A stretch of 64,000 nucleotides of DNA from Lachnospiraceae bacterium NE2001 (GCA_900110635.1 FOEK01000003.1:1-64000), one strand, 5' to 3'. Counted from the stretch's first letter, positions 9,584 through 18,795 are shown. Made by a program: numbers and translations. Notes: a model not told the origin generated them from the letters alone.

Positions 9584-11698
9584 ATGGAAATGAAGAACAT
9601 TTACAGAGACAAAACGATCGATCTGATGAGTGAGGCGGATGTTGGAACTAATGTGCGTCTTGCTGGATGGGTTGAGAATATCCGTGATCACGGTGGTGTT
9701 TCTTTCATTGACCTGAGAGATATGTATGGCGTTATGCAGGTTGTAATGCGTGACACCTCCCTTCTTGATGGGATCACCAAGGAGCAGGCTATCTCGGTTG
9801 AGGGACTTGTGGAGCATCGTGATGAGGAAACCTACAATCCAAAGATTCCTACAGGAACTATAGAGCTTGAGGCTCATTCAGTAGATATCCTCGGAAGAGT
9901 ATATTCTCAAGTACCATTTGAAATTATGACTTCTAAGGAAGTAAGAGAGGATGTACGTCTTAAGTACAGATATCTTGACCTTAGAAATACAAAGGTAAAG
10001 GATAACATCCTTTTCCGTTCAAAGGTAATAAGACACATCAGACATAAGATGGAGGACATGGGATTCGTTGAGATCCAGACTCCTATTCTCTGTGCTTCTT
10101 CACCTGAGGGTGCGCGTGACTACATCGTTCCATCACGTAGATTCAAGGGTAAGTTCTATGCCCTTCCACAGGCACCACAGCAGTATAAGCAGCTGCTTAT
10201 GGTTTCAGGCTTTGATAAATACTTCCAGATAGCTCCTTGCTTCCGAGATGAGGATGCGAGAGCAGACAGATCTCCTGGAGAGTTCTATCAGCTGGATTTT
10301 GAGATGAGCTTTGCAACTCAGGAAGATGTATTCAGAGTTGGTGAGGAAGTTCTTACAGATGTATTCCAGAACTTTGCACCAGAGGGTTACACAGTAACTC
10401 AGGCACCATATCCGATCATCAGCTACAAAGAAGCAATGCTGAAGTACGGTTCTGATAAGCCAGATCTTCGTAATCCACTTATCATAATTGACCTTTCAGA
10501 GTTCTTCCAGAGATGTACATTCAAGCCATTCCATGGCCTTACAGTTAGAGCAATCAAGATTAACGAGAGGCTTACAAAAGGTCAGCATGAGAAGCTTCTT
10601 AAATATGCACAGGGAATTGGCATGGGCGGTCTTGGATACCTTGAGGTTCTCGATGATGGTTCTTACAAGGGTCCTATCGATAAGTTCATTCCAGAAGATA
10701 TGAAGGATGAACTAAGAGAAAAGGCTGAGCTTGCTGTAGGCGATACAATCTTCTTTATAGCAGATAAGGAGAACCAGGCTGCTCTCTATGCTGGACAGCT
10801 TAGAACTGAACTTGGTAACAGACTTGATCTTCTTGAGAAGAACGCATTTAGATTCTGCTACATAAATGATTTCCCAATGTACGAGCTTGATCCTGAAACA
10901 GAGAAGATCGGATTTACACACAATCCATTCTCTATGCCACAGGGTGGTCTCGATGCATTACTTAATAAAAATCCTTTGGATATCCTGGCTTACCAGTACG
11001 ATATCGTATGTAACGGTGTTGAGCTTTCATCAGGTGCTGTCAGAAACCATGACATGCAGATCATGGAGAAGGCCTTCGAAATCGCTGGTTACTCAAAGGA
11101 TGTTCTTGAGAAGAAGTTCGGAGCTCTTTATACAGCATTCCAGTATGGTGCGCCACCTCATGCAGGTATGGCACCTGGTGTAGACCGTATGATAATGCTC
11201 CTTAGAAATGAAGAAAACATCCGTGAGGTCATCGCATTCCCTATGAACGGAAATGGTCAGGACCTTATGTGCGGAGCTCCTGGCGATGTTACAGAAGAAC
11301 AGCTTCGTGATGTTCACTTAACTCCAGATGATATCGCTGAAGCCTATGGTATGAAGATAACCAAGAAGGCAGGGGAAGTTGCAGAAGAGGAAACTAAAGA
11401 GACTCCTGGTGCAGTACAGATAACTGATGAGGTCATTGAATACGTTGGTATTCTTGGCAAACTTGAACTTTCTGAGGAAGAGAAGGAGAAGTCAAAGAAG
11501 GACCTTACAGAGATGCTTGATTACGTTGGCAAGCTGAACGAGCTTGATACATCGAACGTAGAACCAATGAGTCACACATTTGCAATATCAAATGTTATGC
11601 GTGAGGACGTAGTTACAAATGGCGATGACAGAGCAAACATGCTGAAGAACGCACCACAGAGTAACGGCGACGCATATATTGTACCAGAGACTTTTTAA
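9584..11698 (+). CDS. aspS: Aspartyl-tRNA synthetase fused to GatC (AspRS-GatC)
   Basis: A 704-residue protein. Residues 1 to about 595 are a complete bacterial AspRS: OB-fold anticodon domain, class II core with the FRDEDARADRSPGEFYQLD motif 2 region, GAD insertion and GVDRMIMLLR motif 3. A Glu/Lys/Thr-rich linker (about 596-610) leads to a complete 95-residue GatC, starting VQITDEVIEYVGILGKLEL and including DTSNVEPMSH. There is no stop codon or frameshift between them, and gatA follows after 18 bases with no separate gatC. His36, in RDHGG, is at the position where non-discriminating AspRS carries His and E. coli AspRS carries Leu30, so it probably also charges tRNA-Asn with Asp. GatCAB then amidates Asp-tRNA-Asn. 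The fusion would tether synthetase to amidotransferase. Confidence 0.92.
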   Translation: MEMKNIYRDKTIDLMSEADVGTNVRLAGWVENIRDHGGVSFIDLRDMYGVMQVVMRDTSLLDGITKEQAISVEGLVEHRDEETYNPKIPTGTIELEAHSVDILGRVYSQVPFEIMTSKEVREDVRLKYRYLDLRNTKVKDNILFRSKVIRHIRHKMEDMGFVEIQTPILCASSPEGARDYIVPSRRFKGKFYALPQAPQQYKQLLMVSGFDKYFQIAPCFRDEDARADRSPGEFYQLDFEMSFATQEDVFRVGEEVLTDVFQNFAPEGYTVTQAPYPIISYKEAMLKYGSDKPDLRNPLIIIDLSEFFQRCTFKPFHGLTVRAIKINERLTKGQHEKLLKYAQGIGMGGLGYLEVLDDGSYKGPIDKFIPEDMKDELREKAELAVGDTIFFIADKENQAALYAGQLRTELGNRLDLLEKNAFRFCYINDFPMYELDPETEKIGFTHNPFSMPQGGLDALLNKNPLDILAYQYDIVCNGVELSSGAVRNHDMQIMEKAFEIAGYSKDVLEKKFGALYTAFQYGAPPHAGMAPGVDRMIMLLRNEENIREVIAFPMNGNGQDLMCGAPGDVTEEQLRDVHLTPDDIAEAYGMKITKKAGEVAEEETKETPGAVQITDEVIEYVGILGKLELSEEEKEKSKKDLTEMLDYVGKLNELDTSNVEPMSHTFAISNVMREDVVTNGDDRANMLKNAPQSNGDAYIVPETF

Positions 11699-11716
11699 TA
11701 AATAAGGAGAATAGTA

Positions 11717-13204
11717 ATGAGTGATATACTATCACTATCAGCCCTTGAGCTTGGTAAAAAGATAGCTGCTGGAGAGATAACTTCAGTTGAAGCAACTAAG
11801 GCCTATCTTGACCATATCGGTGCTGTAGAGAAAGAGATAAATGCATACGTAACGGTTGATACCGAAGGTGCGCTTAAGGCTGCTGCTGAGGCAGATGCCA
11901 AGATAAAGAGTGGTGAACTCACAGGTCCTTTTGCTGGTGTTCCAGTGGCTATCAAGGATAACATGTGTATAGAAGGAATGCTTACAACTTGTTCATCACA
12001 TATCCTGGACGGTTTCAAGCCGACCTATAATTCAACAGCAGTTGAGATGCTGATGAATTCAGGCGCTGTAGTAATCGGCCATACAAATATGGATGAGTTC
12101 GCTATGGGAAGTACAACAGAGACTTCTTACTACGGACCAACAAAGAATCCAAGAAATACAGAAAGAGTTCCAGGCGGTTCATCAGGTGGTTCTGCAGCTG
12201 CTGTAGCAGCAGATGAATGTGCCATCGCCCTTGGATCAGATACAGGTGGATCTATCCGTCAGCCTGCTTCCTTCTGCGGAGTTACAGGAATCAAGCCAAC
12301 CTATGGCCGTGTTTCCCGTTATGGACTTATAGCATACGGTTCATCCCTTGATCAGATAGGACCTCTCGGTAAAAATGTATCTGACTGCGCTGCTATGCTT
12401 GAGGTGATTTCAGGACATGACCCAAAGGATTCAACTTCAGCCATAGATGAGAACATAGAGGAGAACCTGGACTTCACTTCTGCCTTAGTTGATAATGTGG
12501 AAGGCATGAAGATAGGTGTGCCTCGTGATTACTTCCTCAAAGGAATCGATGAAGATGTTAAGAAAGCAGTACTGGATGCTGCAGAGGTACTTAAGTCAAA
12601 GGGAGCTATAGTAGAAGAGTTCGACCTTGGTATGGTAGAATATGCTATCCCTGCATACTATGTAATTGCCTGTGCTGAGGCATCATCAAACCTTGAAAGA
12701 TTCGATGGTGTTAAGTACGGATATAGAACAGACGAATATAAGGACCTTCACAACATGTATAAGAAGACACGTTCTGAAGGCTTCGGAGCTGAGGTAAAGA
12801 GAAGAATCATGCTTGGTTCCTTCGTTCTTTCATCAGGATACTATGATGCATACTACGTAAAGGCCCTTCGAGTAAAGGCACTCATTAAGAAGGCATTTGA
12901 CGATGCATTCAGTAAGTACGATATGATCCTTGGACCTGTTGCTCCAACAACAGCACTTCCACTTGGAGAGTCCTTAAGTGATCCTATTCAGATGTACCTT
13001 GGTGATATATATACCGTGTCAGTTAATCTGGCTGGTCTTCCAGGAATCTCACTTCCTTGTGGAGAGGATAGGGACGGCCTCCCTATAGGTCTCCAGCTGA
13101 TCGGACAGACATTTGATGAAAAGAAGATTATTCAGGCTGCATACACATATGAACAGTATCGTCTTGCAAATATGAACCTGAAATGTGATAAGAAGGAGGC
13201 CTAG
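11717..13204 (+). CDS. gatA: Asp/Glu-tRNA amidotransferase subunit A
   Basis: The glutaminase-type amidase subunit of GatCAB, which releases ammonia from glutamine or asparagine for conversion of Asp-tRNA-Asn to Asn-tRNA-Asn and Glu-tRNA-Gln to Gln-tRNA-Gln. The 495-residue length is typical. The amidase signature is intact: the Ser-cisSer-Lys triad is represented by Lys in VAIKDN, GGSSGGSAAAVA and SDTGGSIRQPAS. The ribosome binding site AAGGAGAA precedes ATG 11717. It lies between the aspS-gatC fusion and gatB in one operon. Because gltX is also in the window, the Gln branch is plausible too. Confidence 0.97.
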   Translation: MSDILSLSALELGKKIAAGEITSVEATKAYLDHIGAVEKEINAYVTVDTEGALKAAAEADAKIKSGELTGPFAGVPVAIKDNMCIEGMLTTCSSHILDGFKPTYNSTAVEMLMNSGAVVIGHTNMDEFAMGSTTETSYYGPTKNPRNTERVPGGSSGGSAAAVAADECAIALGSDTGGSIRQPASFCGVTGIKPTYGRVSRYGLIAYGSSLDQIGPLGKNVSDCAAMLEVISGHDPKDSTSAIDENIEENLDFTSALVDNVEGMKIGVPRDYFLKGIDEDVKKAVLDAAEVLKSKGAIVEEFDLGMVEYAIPAYYVIACAEASSNLERFDGVKYGYRTDEYKDLHNMYKKTRSEGFGAEVKRRIMLGSFVLSSGYYDAYYVKALRVKALIKKAFDDAFSKYDMILGPVAPTTALPLGESLSDPIQMYLGDIYTVSVNLAGLPGISLPCGEDRDGLPIGLQLIGQTFDEKKIIQAAYTYEQYRLANMNLKCDKKEA

Positions 13205-13206
13205 TT

Positions 13207-14649
13207 ATGAGTAAAGAATACGAAGTAATAATCGGTCTCGAGGTTCACGTAGAGCTGAATACAAAGACAAAGATTTTCTGTGGCTGTTCCACTGAGTTCG
13301 GTGGTGCGCCAAACACACATGTGTGCCCAGTATGTTCAGGTATGCCTGGTTCACTTCCAGTCCTGAATAAAGAAGTAGTAAATAAAGCAATAAGCGTTGG
13401 TCTTGCAACAAACTGTGAGATCACACGTAACTCAAAGTTTGATAGAAAGAATTATTTTTATCCTGATAATCCACAGAACTATCAGATATCACAGCTGTAC
13501 TATCCTATATGCAGAAACGGTCACGTTACCATTTCAGCTAAGGGCGGCAGCAAGGATGTAAGAATTCATGAGATCCATATGGAAGAGGATGCTGGTAAGC
13601 TGATCCACGATCCTGTAACAGATGACACATACGTTGATTTCAACCGTTCAGGTGTGCCACTTATCGAGATCGTATCCGAACCAGATATGAGATCTGCAGA
13701 CGAAGTTATCGCATATCTTGAGAAGCTTCGTGAGACTATCCAGTATCTTGATGCTTCAGACTGCAAGCTGAATGAAGGCTCCATGCGTGCCGACGTAAAC
13801 ATTTCTATCAGAGAGATGGGCAGTGAAGAGTTCGGAACAAGAACAGAGTCTAAGAACCTTAACTCATTTAAGGCAATCAGACGTTGCATTGAAAATGAAG
13901 TAAACCGCCAGAAGGATATAATCGAAAGCGGCGAGAAAGTTATCCAGGAGACACGTCGTTGGGACGACGAGAAGGGTGTATCTTACCCAATGCGTTCCAA
14001 GGAAGATGCTCAGGATTATAGATACTTCCCAGATCCAGACCTTGTACCTATAATGGTAAGTGATGAGTGGATCGAAGAAATCAGAGCAGCTCAGCCTGAG
14101 TTCAAGGATGAAAAGAAGGTACGTTATAAAGAAATGTATGGCCTTCCTGACTATGATATAGATCAGATTACAGGAGAGAGGAAGCTTGGAGAAATCTTCG
14201 AGGGAGCAGTTGCTGCAGGAGCAGATCCTAAAAAAGCTTCTAACTGGCTGATGGTTGAGACACAGCGTCTCATGAAGGAAAACAACCTTGATGCAGACGG
14301 ACTCAAGTTCTCAGCAGAGAATCTTGCTAAGCTGATCAACCTTGTAGAATCCAAGGAAATCAACAATGCAGTAGCTAAAGAAGTCTTCGAAAAAGCAGTA
14401 TTCCTTGACAATCTTGACCCAGTACAGTATGTTGCTGATAACAATCTGTCAACAAAGGCTGATTCAGGAGAGCTGGAAGCAGTTGTAAAGAAAGCCATTG
14501 AAGCAAATCCAAAGGCTGTTGAAGATGTAAAGAACGGCAAGGGCAAGGCAGCTGGTGCCATTGTTGGTTACGTAATGAAGGAAATGAAGGGTAAGTGCGA
14601 CCCAGCCGAGGCAAACCGCCTCATCGCAGCTGAGCTCGCCAAACTATAA
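13207..14649 (+). CDS. gatB: Asp/Glu-tRNA amidotransferase subunit B
   Basis: The tRNA-binding and kinase subunit of GatCAB, which phosphorylates the misacylated aminoacyl group before amidation. The 480-residue length is normal. The GatB signature EVIIGLEVHVELNTKTKIFC is at residues 6-25, and the zinc-type cysteines CGC and CPVCSG follow. The C-terminal YqeY-like tail domain (about 330-480) is present. Its start is two bases after the gatA stop, with the ribosome binding site AAGGAGG inside the end of gatA, so translation is coupled. rfbB follows after only 17 bases with its own AAAAGGAG site and no terminator between. Confidence 0.97.
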   Translation: MSKEYEVIIGLEVHVELNTKTKIFCGCSTEFGGAPNTHVCPVCSGMPGSLPVLNKEVVNKAISVGLATNCEITRNSKFDRKNYFYPDNPQNYQISQLYYPICRNGHVTISAKGGSKDVRIHEIHMEEDAGKLIHDPVTDDTYVDFNRSGVPLIEIVSEPDMRSADEVIAYLEKLRETIQYLDASDCKLNEGSMRADVNISIREMGSEEFGTRTESKNLNSFKAIRRCIENEVNRQKDIIESGEKVIQETRRWDDEKGVSYPMRSKEDAQDYRYFPDPDLVPIMVSDEWIEEIRAAQPEFKDEKKVRYKEMYGLPDYDIDQITGERKLGEIFEGAVAAGADPKKASNWLMVETQRLMKENNLDADGLKFSAENLAKLINLVESKEINNAVAKEVFEKAVFLDNLDPVQYVADNNLSTKADSGELEAVVKKAIEANPKAVEDVKNGKGKAAGAIVGYVMKEMKGKCDPAEANRLIAAELAKL

Positions 14650-14666
14650 CAAAAGGAGAAAAAGAT

Positions 14667-15752
14667 ATGAAGACATATTTAGTCACAGGTGGTGCAGGTT
14701 TTATTGGTTCTAACTATATTCATTACATGTTCGAGAAGTACGGAGATTCGATCCGTATCATCAACGTAGATAAGCTTACATACGCAGGAAACCTTGAGAA
14801 TCTTAAGGATATCGAGGATAAGGAAAACTACACATTCGTTAAGGCTGATATCTGCGATAAGGAAGCAATCACAAAGGTATTTGAGGAAAATGATATCGAC
14901 CGCGTAGTTCATTTCGCAGCAGAGTCACACGTTGACCGTTCTATCAAGAACCCAGAAGTATTTGTTCAGACAAACGTACTTGGTACTGCTGTAATGCTTA
15001 ACTGCGCTAAGGCAGCTTGGGAGAATGAGGATGGTTCATTCAAGGAGGATAAGAGATTTCTTCATGTATCTACAGATGAAGTATATGGTTCACTTCCAGA
15101 TGATCCAGATGCTTACTTCTATGAGACAACACCTATCGATCCTCATAGCCCATATTCATCAAGCAAGGCATCATCAGACCTGCTTGTAAAGGCGTATGTT
15201 GATACATACCATTTCCCTGCTATTATTACAAACTGCTCAAATAACTATGGCCCATATCAGTTCCCAGAGAAGCTGATCCCACTTATCATCAATAATGCAC
15301 TTGCAGGAAAGAACCTTCCTGTATACGGCGATGGTAAGAACGTTCGTGACTGGCTCTATGTCATGGATCATGCAAAGGGTATCGATATGGCTACAGAAAA
15401 GGGTCGTTTCGGTGAGAGATATAACATTGGTGGACACAACGAGAAGCAGAACATCGAGATCATCGAGATCATTATTGAGACACTTCAGGAGCTTCTTCCT
15501 GATTCAGATCCACGTAAGGCAAATGTATCAAAGGATCTCATTACATACGTAACAGATCGTAAGGGGCATGACCGCCGTTATGCTATCGCACCTGATAAGA
15601 TCAAGGCTGAGATCGGCTGGTTCCCAGAGACTATGTTTAAGGACGGCATCCGTCTTACTATTCAGTGGTACCTTGAAAATGAAGACTGGATGAAGAATGT
15701 AACAAGCGGTGATTACCAGAAGTATTATGAGGGTATGTACGCTAACCGCTAA
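14667..15752 (+). CDS. rfbB: dTDP-glucose 4,6-dehydratase
   Basis: Converts dTDP-glucose to dTDP-4-keto-6-deoxy-glucose in dTDP-L-rhamnose synthesis, the step after RfbA. The 361-residue protein has the Rossmann TGGAGFIGSNY motif at residues 7-17, the STDEVYG segment and the catalytic YSSSK. It lies 17 bases after gatB on the same strand with no intervening terminator, so it is probably at least partly transcribed from the T-box promoter. That arrangement links a tRNA-sensing leader to cell wall sugar supply. The next gene, a sugar transferase, begins 16 bases later. Confidence 0.96.
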   Translation: MKTYLVTGGAGFIGSNYIHYMFEKYGDSIRIINVDKLTYAGNLENLKDIEDKENYTFVKADICDKEAITKVFEENDIDRVVHFAAESHVDRSIKNPEVFVQTNVLGTAVMLNCAKAAWENEDGSFKEDKRFLHVSTDEVYGSLPDDPDAYFYETTPIDPHSPYSSSKASSDLLVKAYVDTYHFPAIITNCSNNYGPYQFPEKLIPLIINNALAGKNLPVYGDGKNVRDWLYVMDHAKGIDMATEKGRFGERYNIGGHNEKQNIEIIEIIIETLQELLPDSDPRKANVSKDLITYVTDRKGHDRRYAIAPDKIKAEIGWFPETMFKDGIRLTIQWYLENEDWMKNVTSGDYQKYYEGMYANR

Positions 15753-15768
15753 TTTAGAGAGTAAGGAG

Positions 15769-16377
15769 ATGAGTCCGTTTAGGATGAGTCGAAAAAAATA
15801 TAAAAAAATAGAAGAGTATATCAAGCGTTTTTCGGATGTGGTATTTTCTATGTTGGCGTTGGCTATATTCAGCCCATTGATGCTATTTATTGCAATAGTT
15901 GTAAAGCTTCAGGACGGCGGCCCTATAATATATAGGCAGCGTCGCGTCACAAAGGACGGTAAGCTGTTCTGGATATACAAGTTCCGTTCTATGAGAATTA
16001 ACTCCGAGAAGCACGGCGCTGTTCTTGCAACTGAGCACGATTCCCGGTGTACGCGTTTTGGCAGAAGACTCAGGGATACCCATCTGGATGAACTGCCACA
16101 GCTGATAAATGTTATTAAGGGCGATATGTCTCTGGTAGGACCACGCCCGGAACGTCCGGAACTGATACGTTTGATCAGAAAAGAGGTTCCAGGTTTTGAC
16201 AGGCGCCTTCAGGTAAAGGCGGGACTTACAGGTTATGCTCAGGTTTATGGAGACTATGAGATAGAATCAGACGAGAAGCTTCGTTACGACCTATATTACA
16301 TTCAGCACTTCTCGCTGTTGCTTGATATGAAAATCCTTCTGCTCACCTTTGGAAAGGTGATGAACGAGATTATTTAA
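15769..16377 (+). CDS. Undecaprenyl-phosphate sugar phosphotransferase (bacterial sugar transferase family)
   Basis: Transfers a sugar-1-phosphate to undecaprenyl phosphate to start assembly of a surface polysaccharide repeat unit. The protein has about 200 residues: a single N-terminal membrane segment (VVFSMLALAIFSPLMLFIAI) followed by the cytoplasmic catalytic domain with KFRSMR, the DELPQLINV motif and GPRPERPE, all family hallmarks. The start is uncertain: the ribosome binding site TAAGGAG directly abuts ATG 15769, whereas ATG 15784 has it 15 bases away; the five residues in question do not affect the domain. It is the short form lacking the multi-spanning N-terminal half of WbaP-type enzymes. 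Confidence 0.9.
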   Translation: MSPFRMSRKKYKKIEEYIKRFSDVVFSMLALAIFSPLMLFIAIVVKLQDGGPIIYRQRRVTKDGKLFWIYKFRSMRINSEKHGAVLATEHDSRCTRFGRRLRDTHLDELPQLINVIKGDMSLVGPRPERPELIRLIRKEVPGFDRRLQVKAGLTGYAQVYGDYEIESDEKLRYDLYYIQHFSLLLDMKILLLTFGKVMNEII

Positions 16378-16404
16378 AAGACAGGAAAATAAGGACTTAG
16401 TAGC

Positions 16405-17166
16405 ATGTTGAAACTAACGATCGTGATGCCCTGCTACAACGAGGGTACACGAATATATAGAAATATAATAGAGACACTTACACAGGTGGAGAAGTTTCAG
16501 GATTCTTTCCGTCTTCTTGTTGTAAATGACGGCAGTACCGATGAGACAGAGTCGGAGATTCGTCGTGCTATGGCTACTGACAGCCGAGTTGGGCTTATTA
16601 CCTACAAGGATAATAAGGGCAAGGGCTATGCCGTGAGAAGAGGTATAATGTCGGCGAAGTCGGAGTACGTTGCTTTTCTCGATGCAGATCTTGAACTTCC
16701 GCCATACCTGCTTGATAGTTTTATGAAGAAAATAGAAGGGGAGTCTGAGACTGGTTCAAAGGTTGGTATTGTCATCGGCTCGAAGATGCACCCTGATTCT
16801 CAGGTAGAGTATCCACCGCTTCGAAAGATTATGAGCACTGGCTATTACATTTTCCTGAAAATCGTATTTGGTCTGAGCCTTAGAGATACCCAGACGGGAA
16901 TCAAGCTTTTCAGAACAGATATTGCACAGGAGATATCCAAGTATTGTCGTTGTAAGGGCTATTCTTTTGATATTGAAATGTTAGCGATAGCTGACAAGCT
17001 TAGAAAAACAAAGAAGGATAATGACTTCACGATAGAAGAAATGCCGGTTGTGGTTAATTTCTCAAGGAATAAGGATAACAAATCCAAGATTAAGATGAGG
17101 AGTGTGTTCGTTATGGTGCGTGACACCCTCAGAATCAAGATGTATGTGTCAAAGCTTGGATTCTAG
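16405..17166 (+). CDS. Family 2 glycosyltransferase, polyprenyl-phosphate hexose synthase type
   Basis: A 253-residue GT-A transferase. It begins LTIVMPCYNEG, has VVNDGSTDET for nucleotide binding and the metal-binding FLDADLELPP motif, and contains the KGYAVRRG segment seen in dolichyl/undecaprenyl-phosphate glucose or mannose synthases. No membrane segments follow the catalytic domain, unlike GtrB-type proteins with two C-terminal helices. It probably transfers a hexose to a lipid carrier or nascent chain at the membrane. Its place between the initiating sugar transferase and an LCP protein supports a role in wall glycopolymer assembly; donor and acceptor are unknown. Confidence 0.85.
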   Translation: MLKLTIVMPCYNEGTRIYRNIIETLTQVEKFQDSFRLLVVNDGSTDETESEIRRAMATDSRVGLITYKDNKGKGYAVRRGIMSAKSEYVAFLDADLELPPYLLDSFMKKIEGESETGSKVGIVIGSKMHPDSQVEYPPLRKIMSTGYYIFLKIVFGLSLRDTQTGIKLFRTDIAQEISKYCRCKGYSFDIEMLAIADKLRKTKKDNDFTIEEMPVVVNFSRNKDNKSKIKMRSVFVMVRDTLRIKMYVSKLGF

Positions 17167-17241
17167 ATACTATGAAGGGACGAATATATGCTCCTGAAGA
17201 AGAGGTGCATATTGTAAGCCATAATAAATGAGAGGAAATAT

Positions 17242-18414
17242 ATGAGCAAGGATTACGAAGATTACGACGACGACCTGGCTGATAAGATAGAGGAGAGGCG
17301 CCCGAGAAGAAAGAGAAGAAGAAAATGGAGCTCCAATGCCAAATGGGGCGTTGCACTTATTTTGGAGCTTATTGTCATCATGCTTCTGGGCTATGGAATC
17401 CTCAGGGTTTATCTTCATCAGAAATATGCGAAGTTTGATCACGTAAATGATATGTCTGAAGAAGAATTGGAAATCAACGAGGGTGCTAATGAAGAAATGG
17501 CAGGCTACACCAATATAGCACTGTTTGGTATCGATGCCCGTGACAATAATCTGGAGAAGGGAAGCCGAAGCGATGCCATCATTATTGCCAGTATCAACAA
17601 TGATACCAAGAGTATCAGGCTTCTTTCGGTATATCGTGACACATTGCTTCAGGTGAAGAAAACAGATGGTACTACCGTTACAACCAAGGTAAATGCTGCT
17701 TATGCCTATGGTGGTCCGGAGCTGGCACTTCAGACGCTGAATCAGAACCTGGATCTCAACATTTCAGAATATGTGGTTGTGAACTGGGAAGGACTGACCC
17801 GTGCAATCGATGCACTGGGCGGAGTCACCGTACATATAGAAGAGAATGAGCTGGATACCCTGAATGGAGTTTTGGCTGAACAGATTATGGTAAATGGTAT
17901 CAATTCTGATGGCGTATACGAGACTGGCTATGTTACCCTGAACGGAGCTCAGGCAACTGCTTACTCACGTATCAGAAGCACTGATCAGGGAGATATCACA
18001 AGAACAGAACGTCAGCGTGAGGTTATTCAGGGAATGATCGAAAAGGCAAAGCATTCTGACCTTGCTACGCTGAATACAATAATCGATGAGGTGTTCCCAT
18101 ATATCGGAACCTCTATTACTGAGGATCAAATGTACGATCTTGCCAAAGGTGTTATCTCTTATAATCTTGAGAGCAGCACAGGCTTTCCGCTCAAATGGGA
18201 GTACTATTCCTCTGGTTCTAAGGGCTCCTGCATTGCACCTGTAGATCTGAATGAAAATGTTATAACTATGCAGCAGTTTCTATTCGGTACTGAGGGCTAC
18301 ACTCCAACCGCTGGTGTGCAGGACATCAGCGCTGCCATTAGTGCAGAAACTGGTTTCGCTAGTCAGGGGGCAATACCGCTGCCTGAACAGCCCGCCGAAG
18401 AGGGTGAGGAATAA
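17242..18414 (+). CDS. LytR-CpsA-Psr (LCP) family wall glycopolymer ligase
   Basis: Likely attaches lipid-linked glycopolymers to peptidoglycan outside the membrane. The 390-residue protein has a short, very basic cytoplasmic tail (RRPRRKRRRK near residues 23-32), one membrane segment (about 38-60) and an extracellular LCP domain. Typical LCP features are LFGIDARDN, RSDAIIIASIN, SVYRDTLL and the arginine-rich SRIRSTDQGDITRTERQREV region that binds the pyrophosphate head group. The C-terminus is a low-complexity Ala/Glu/Pro tail. It ends the gatCAB-rfbB-transferase gene run, and the 6S RNA promoter follows 34 bases later. Confidence 0.92.
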   Translation: MSKDYEDYDDDLADKIEERRPRRKRRRKWSSNAKWGVALILELIVIMLLGYGILRVYLHQKYAKFDHVNDMSEEELEINEGANEEMAGYTNIALFGIDARDNNLEKGSRSDAIIIASINNDTKSIRLLSVYRDTLLQVKKTDGTTVTTKVNAAYAYGGPELALQTLNQNLDLNISEYVVVNWEGLTRAIDALGGVTVHIEENELDTLNGVLAEQIMVNGINSDGVYETGYVTLNGAQATAYSRIRSTDQGDITRTERQREVIQGMIEKAKHSDLATLNTIIDEVFPYIGTSITEDQMYDLAKGVISYNLESSTGFPLKWEYYSSGSKGSCIAPVDLNENVITMQQFLFGTEGYTPTAGVQDISAAISAETGFASQGAIPLPEQPAEEGEE

Positions 18415-18447
18415 AATGCGACTGCCCCTTGTCTCATCATAAAATTG

Positions 18448-18476
18448 TTGCATTATGTAAGGCAAAATAATATAAT
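18448..18476 (+). promoter_or_regulatory. Sigma-A promoter of the 6S RNA
   Basis: TTGCAT at 18448-18453 and TATAAT at 18471-18476 with a 17-base spacer, about 30 bases upstream of the folded part of the 6S RNA. This is the same -35/-10 type as at the T-box and the 37.3 kb promoter. Confidence 0.75.
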
Positions 18477-18506
18477 ATAACCATCATAAGACTTATGAAT
18501 TAGTAT

Positions 18507-18697
18507 TAAATATCTGGGATGACCGATAACTCCTACAGTTTTTGAACCTACACTTTTTTATAGGGAACTTAATATCGTGCGGTGGATGACCTGCCTCCTT
18601 TAGTTATCTAATGAGTGGACTTCAGAAGCCTCATTGCAAGTACCCACCTGGCTTCGGCTAGGAGTCAAAAAGTAGGAGCCGGCATCTTGGATGTTTA
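18507..18697 (+). ncRNA. ssrS: 6S RNA
   Basis: A non-coding RNA that binds sigma-A RNA polymerase by mimicking an open promoter. The two ends form a long closing helix: ATCTGGGATGACCG (18512-18525) faces CCGGCATCTTGGAT near 18679-18692. Next to it CCTAC-AG-TTTTTGA (18532-18544) pairs with TCAAAAAGTAGG (18665-18676). Between them lies a large internal bubble and a distal arm (GGTGGATGACC ... GTACCCACCTGG). The ending GCCGGCATCTTGGAT resembles the E. coli 6S 3' end. It has its own promoter and terminator and no coding potential. Exact ends are estimated. Confidence 0.8.
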
Positions 18698-18723
18698 ATG
18701 TTTTTTTAGGACAAGAACGTGAA

Positions 18724-18755
18724 GGCTTAGCGAAAAACAACGTTAAGCCTTTTTA
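18724..18755 (+). terminator. Rho-independent terminator of the 6S RNA
   Basis: GGCTTAGCG (18724-18732) pairs with CGTTAAGCC (18741-18749), followed by TTTTT. It lies before the yihY-like gene and so shows that reading frames extending upstream of 18756 are not that gene's true start. Confidence 0.85.
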
Positions 18756-18795
18756 TGTGTCTAGGTGCGCAAGGAAGAATAGGAATACATCTAAC

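Noticed and set aside
9212-9877. Minus-strand open frame of 221 codons across the T-box region
   Set aside because: It covers the T-box leader and the start of aspS and has no family resemblance or ribosome binding site.
18691-18795. N-terminal extension of the YihY-like gene
   Set aside because: This stretch overlaps the 3' end of the 6S RNA and its terminator.
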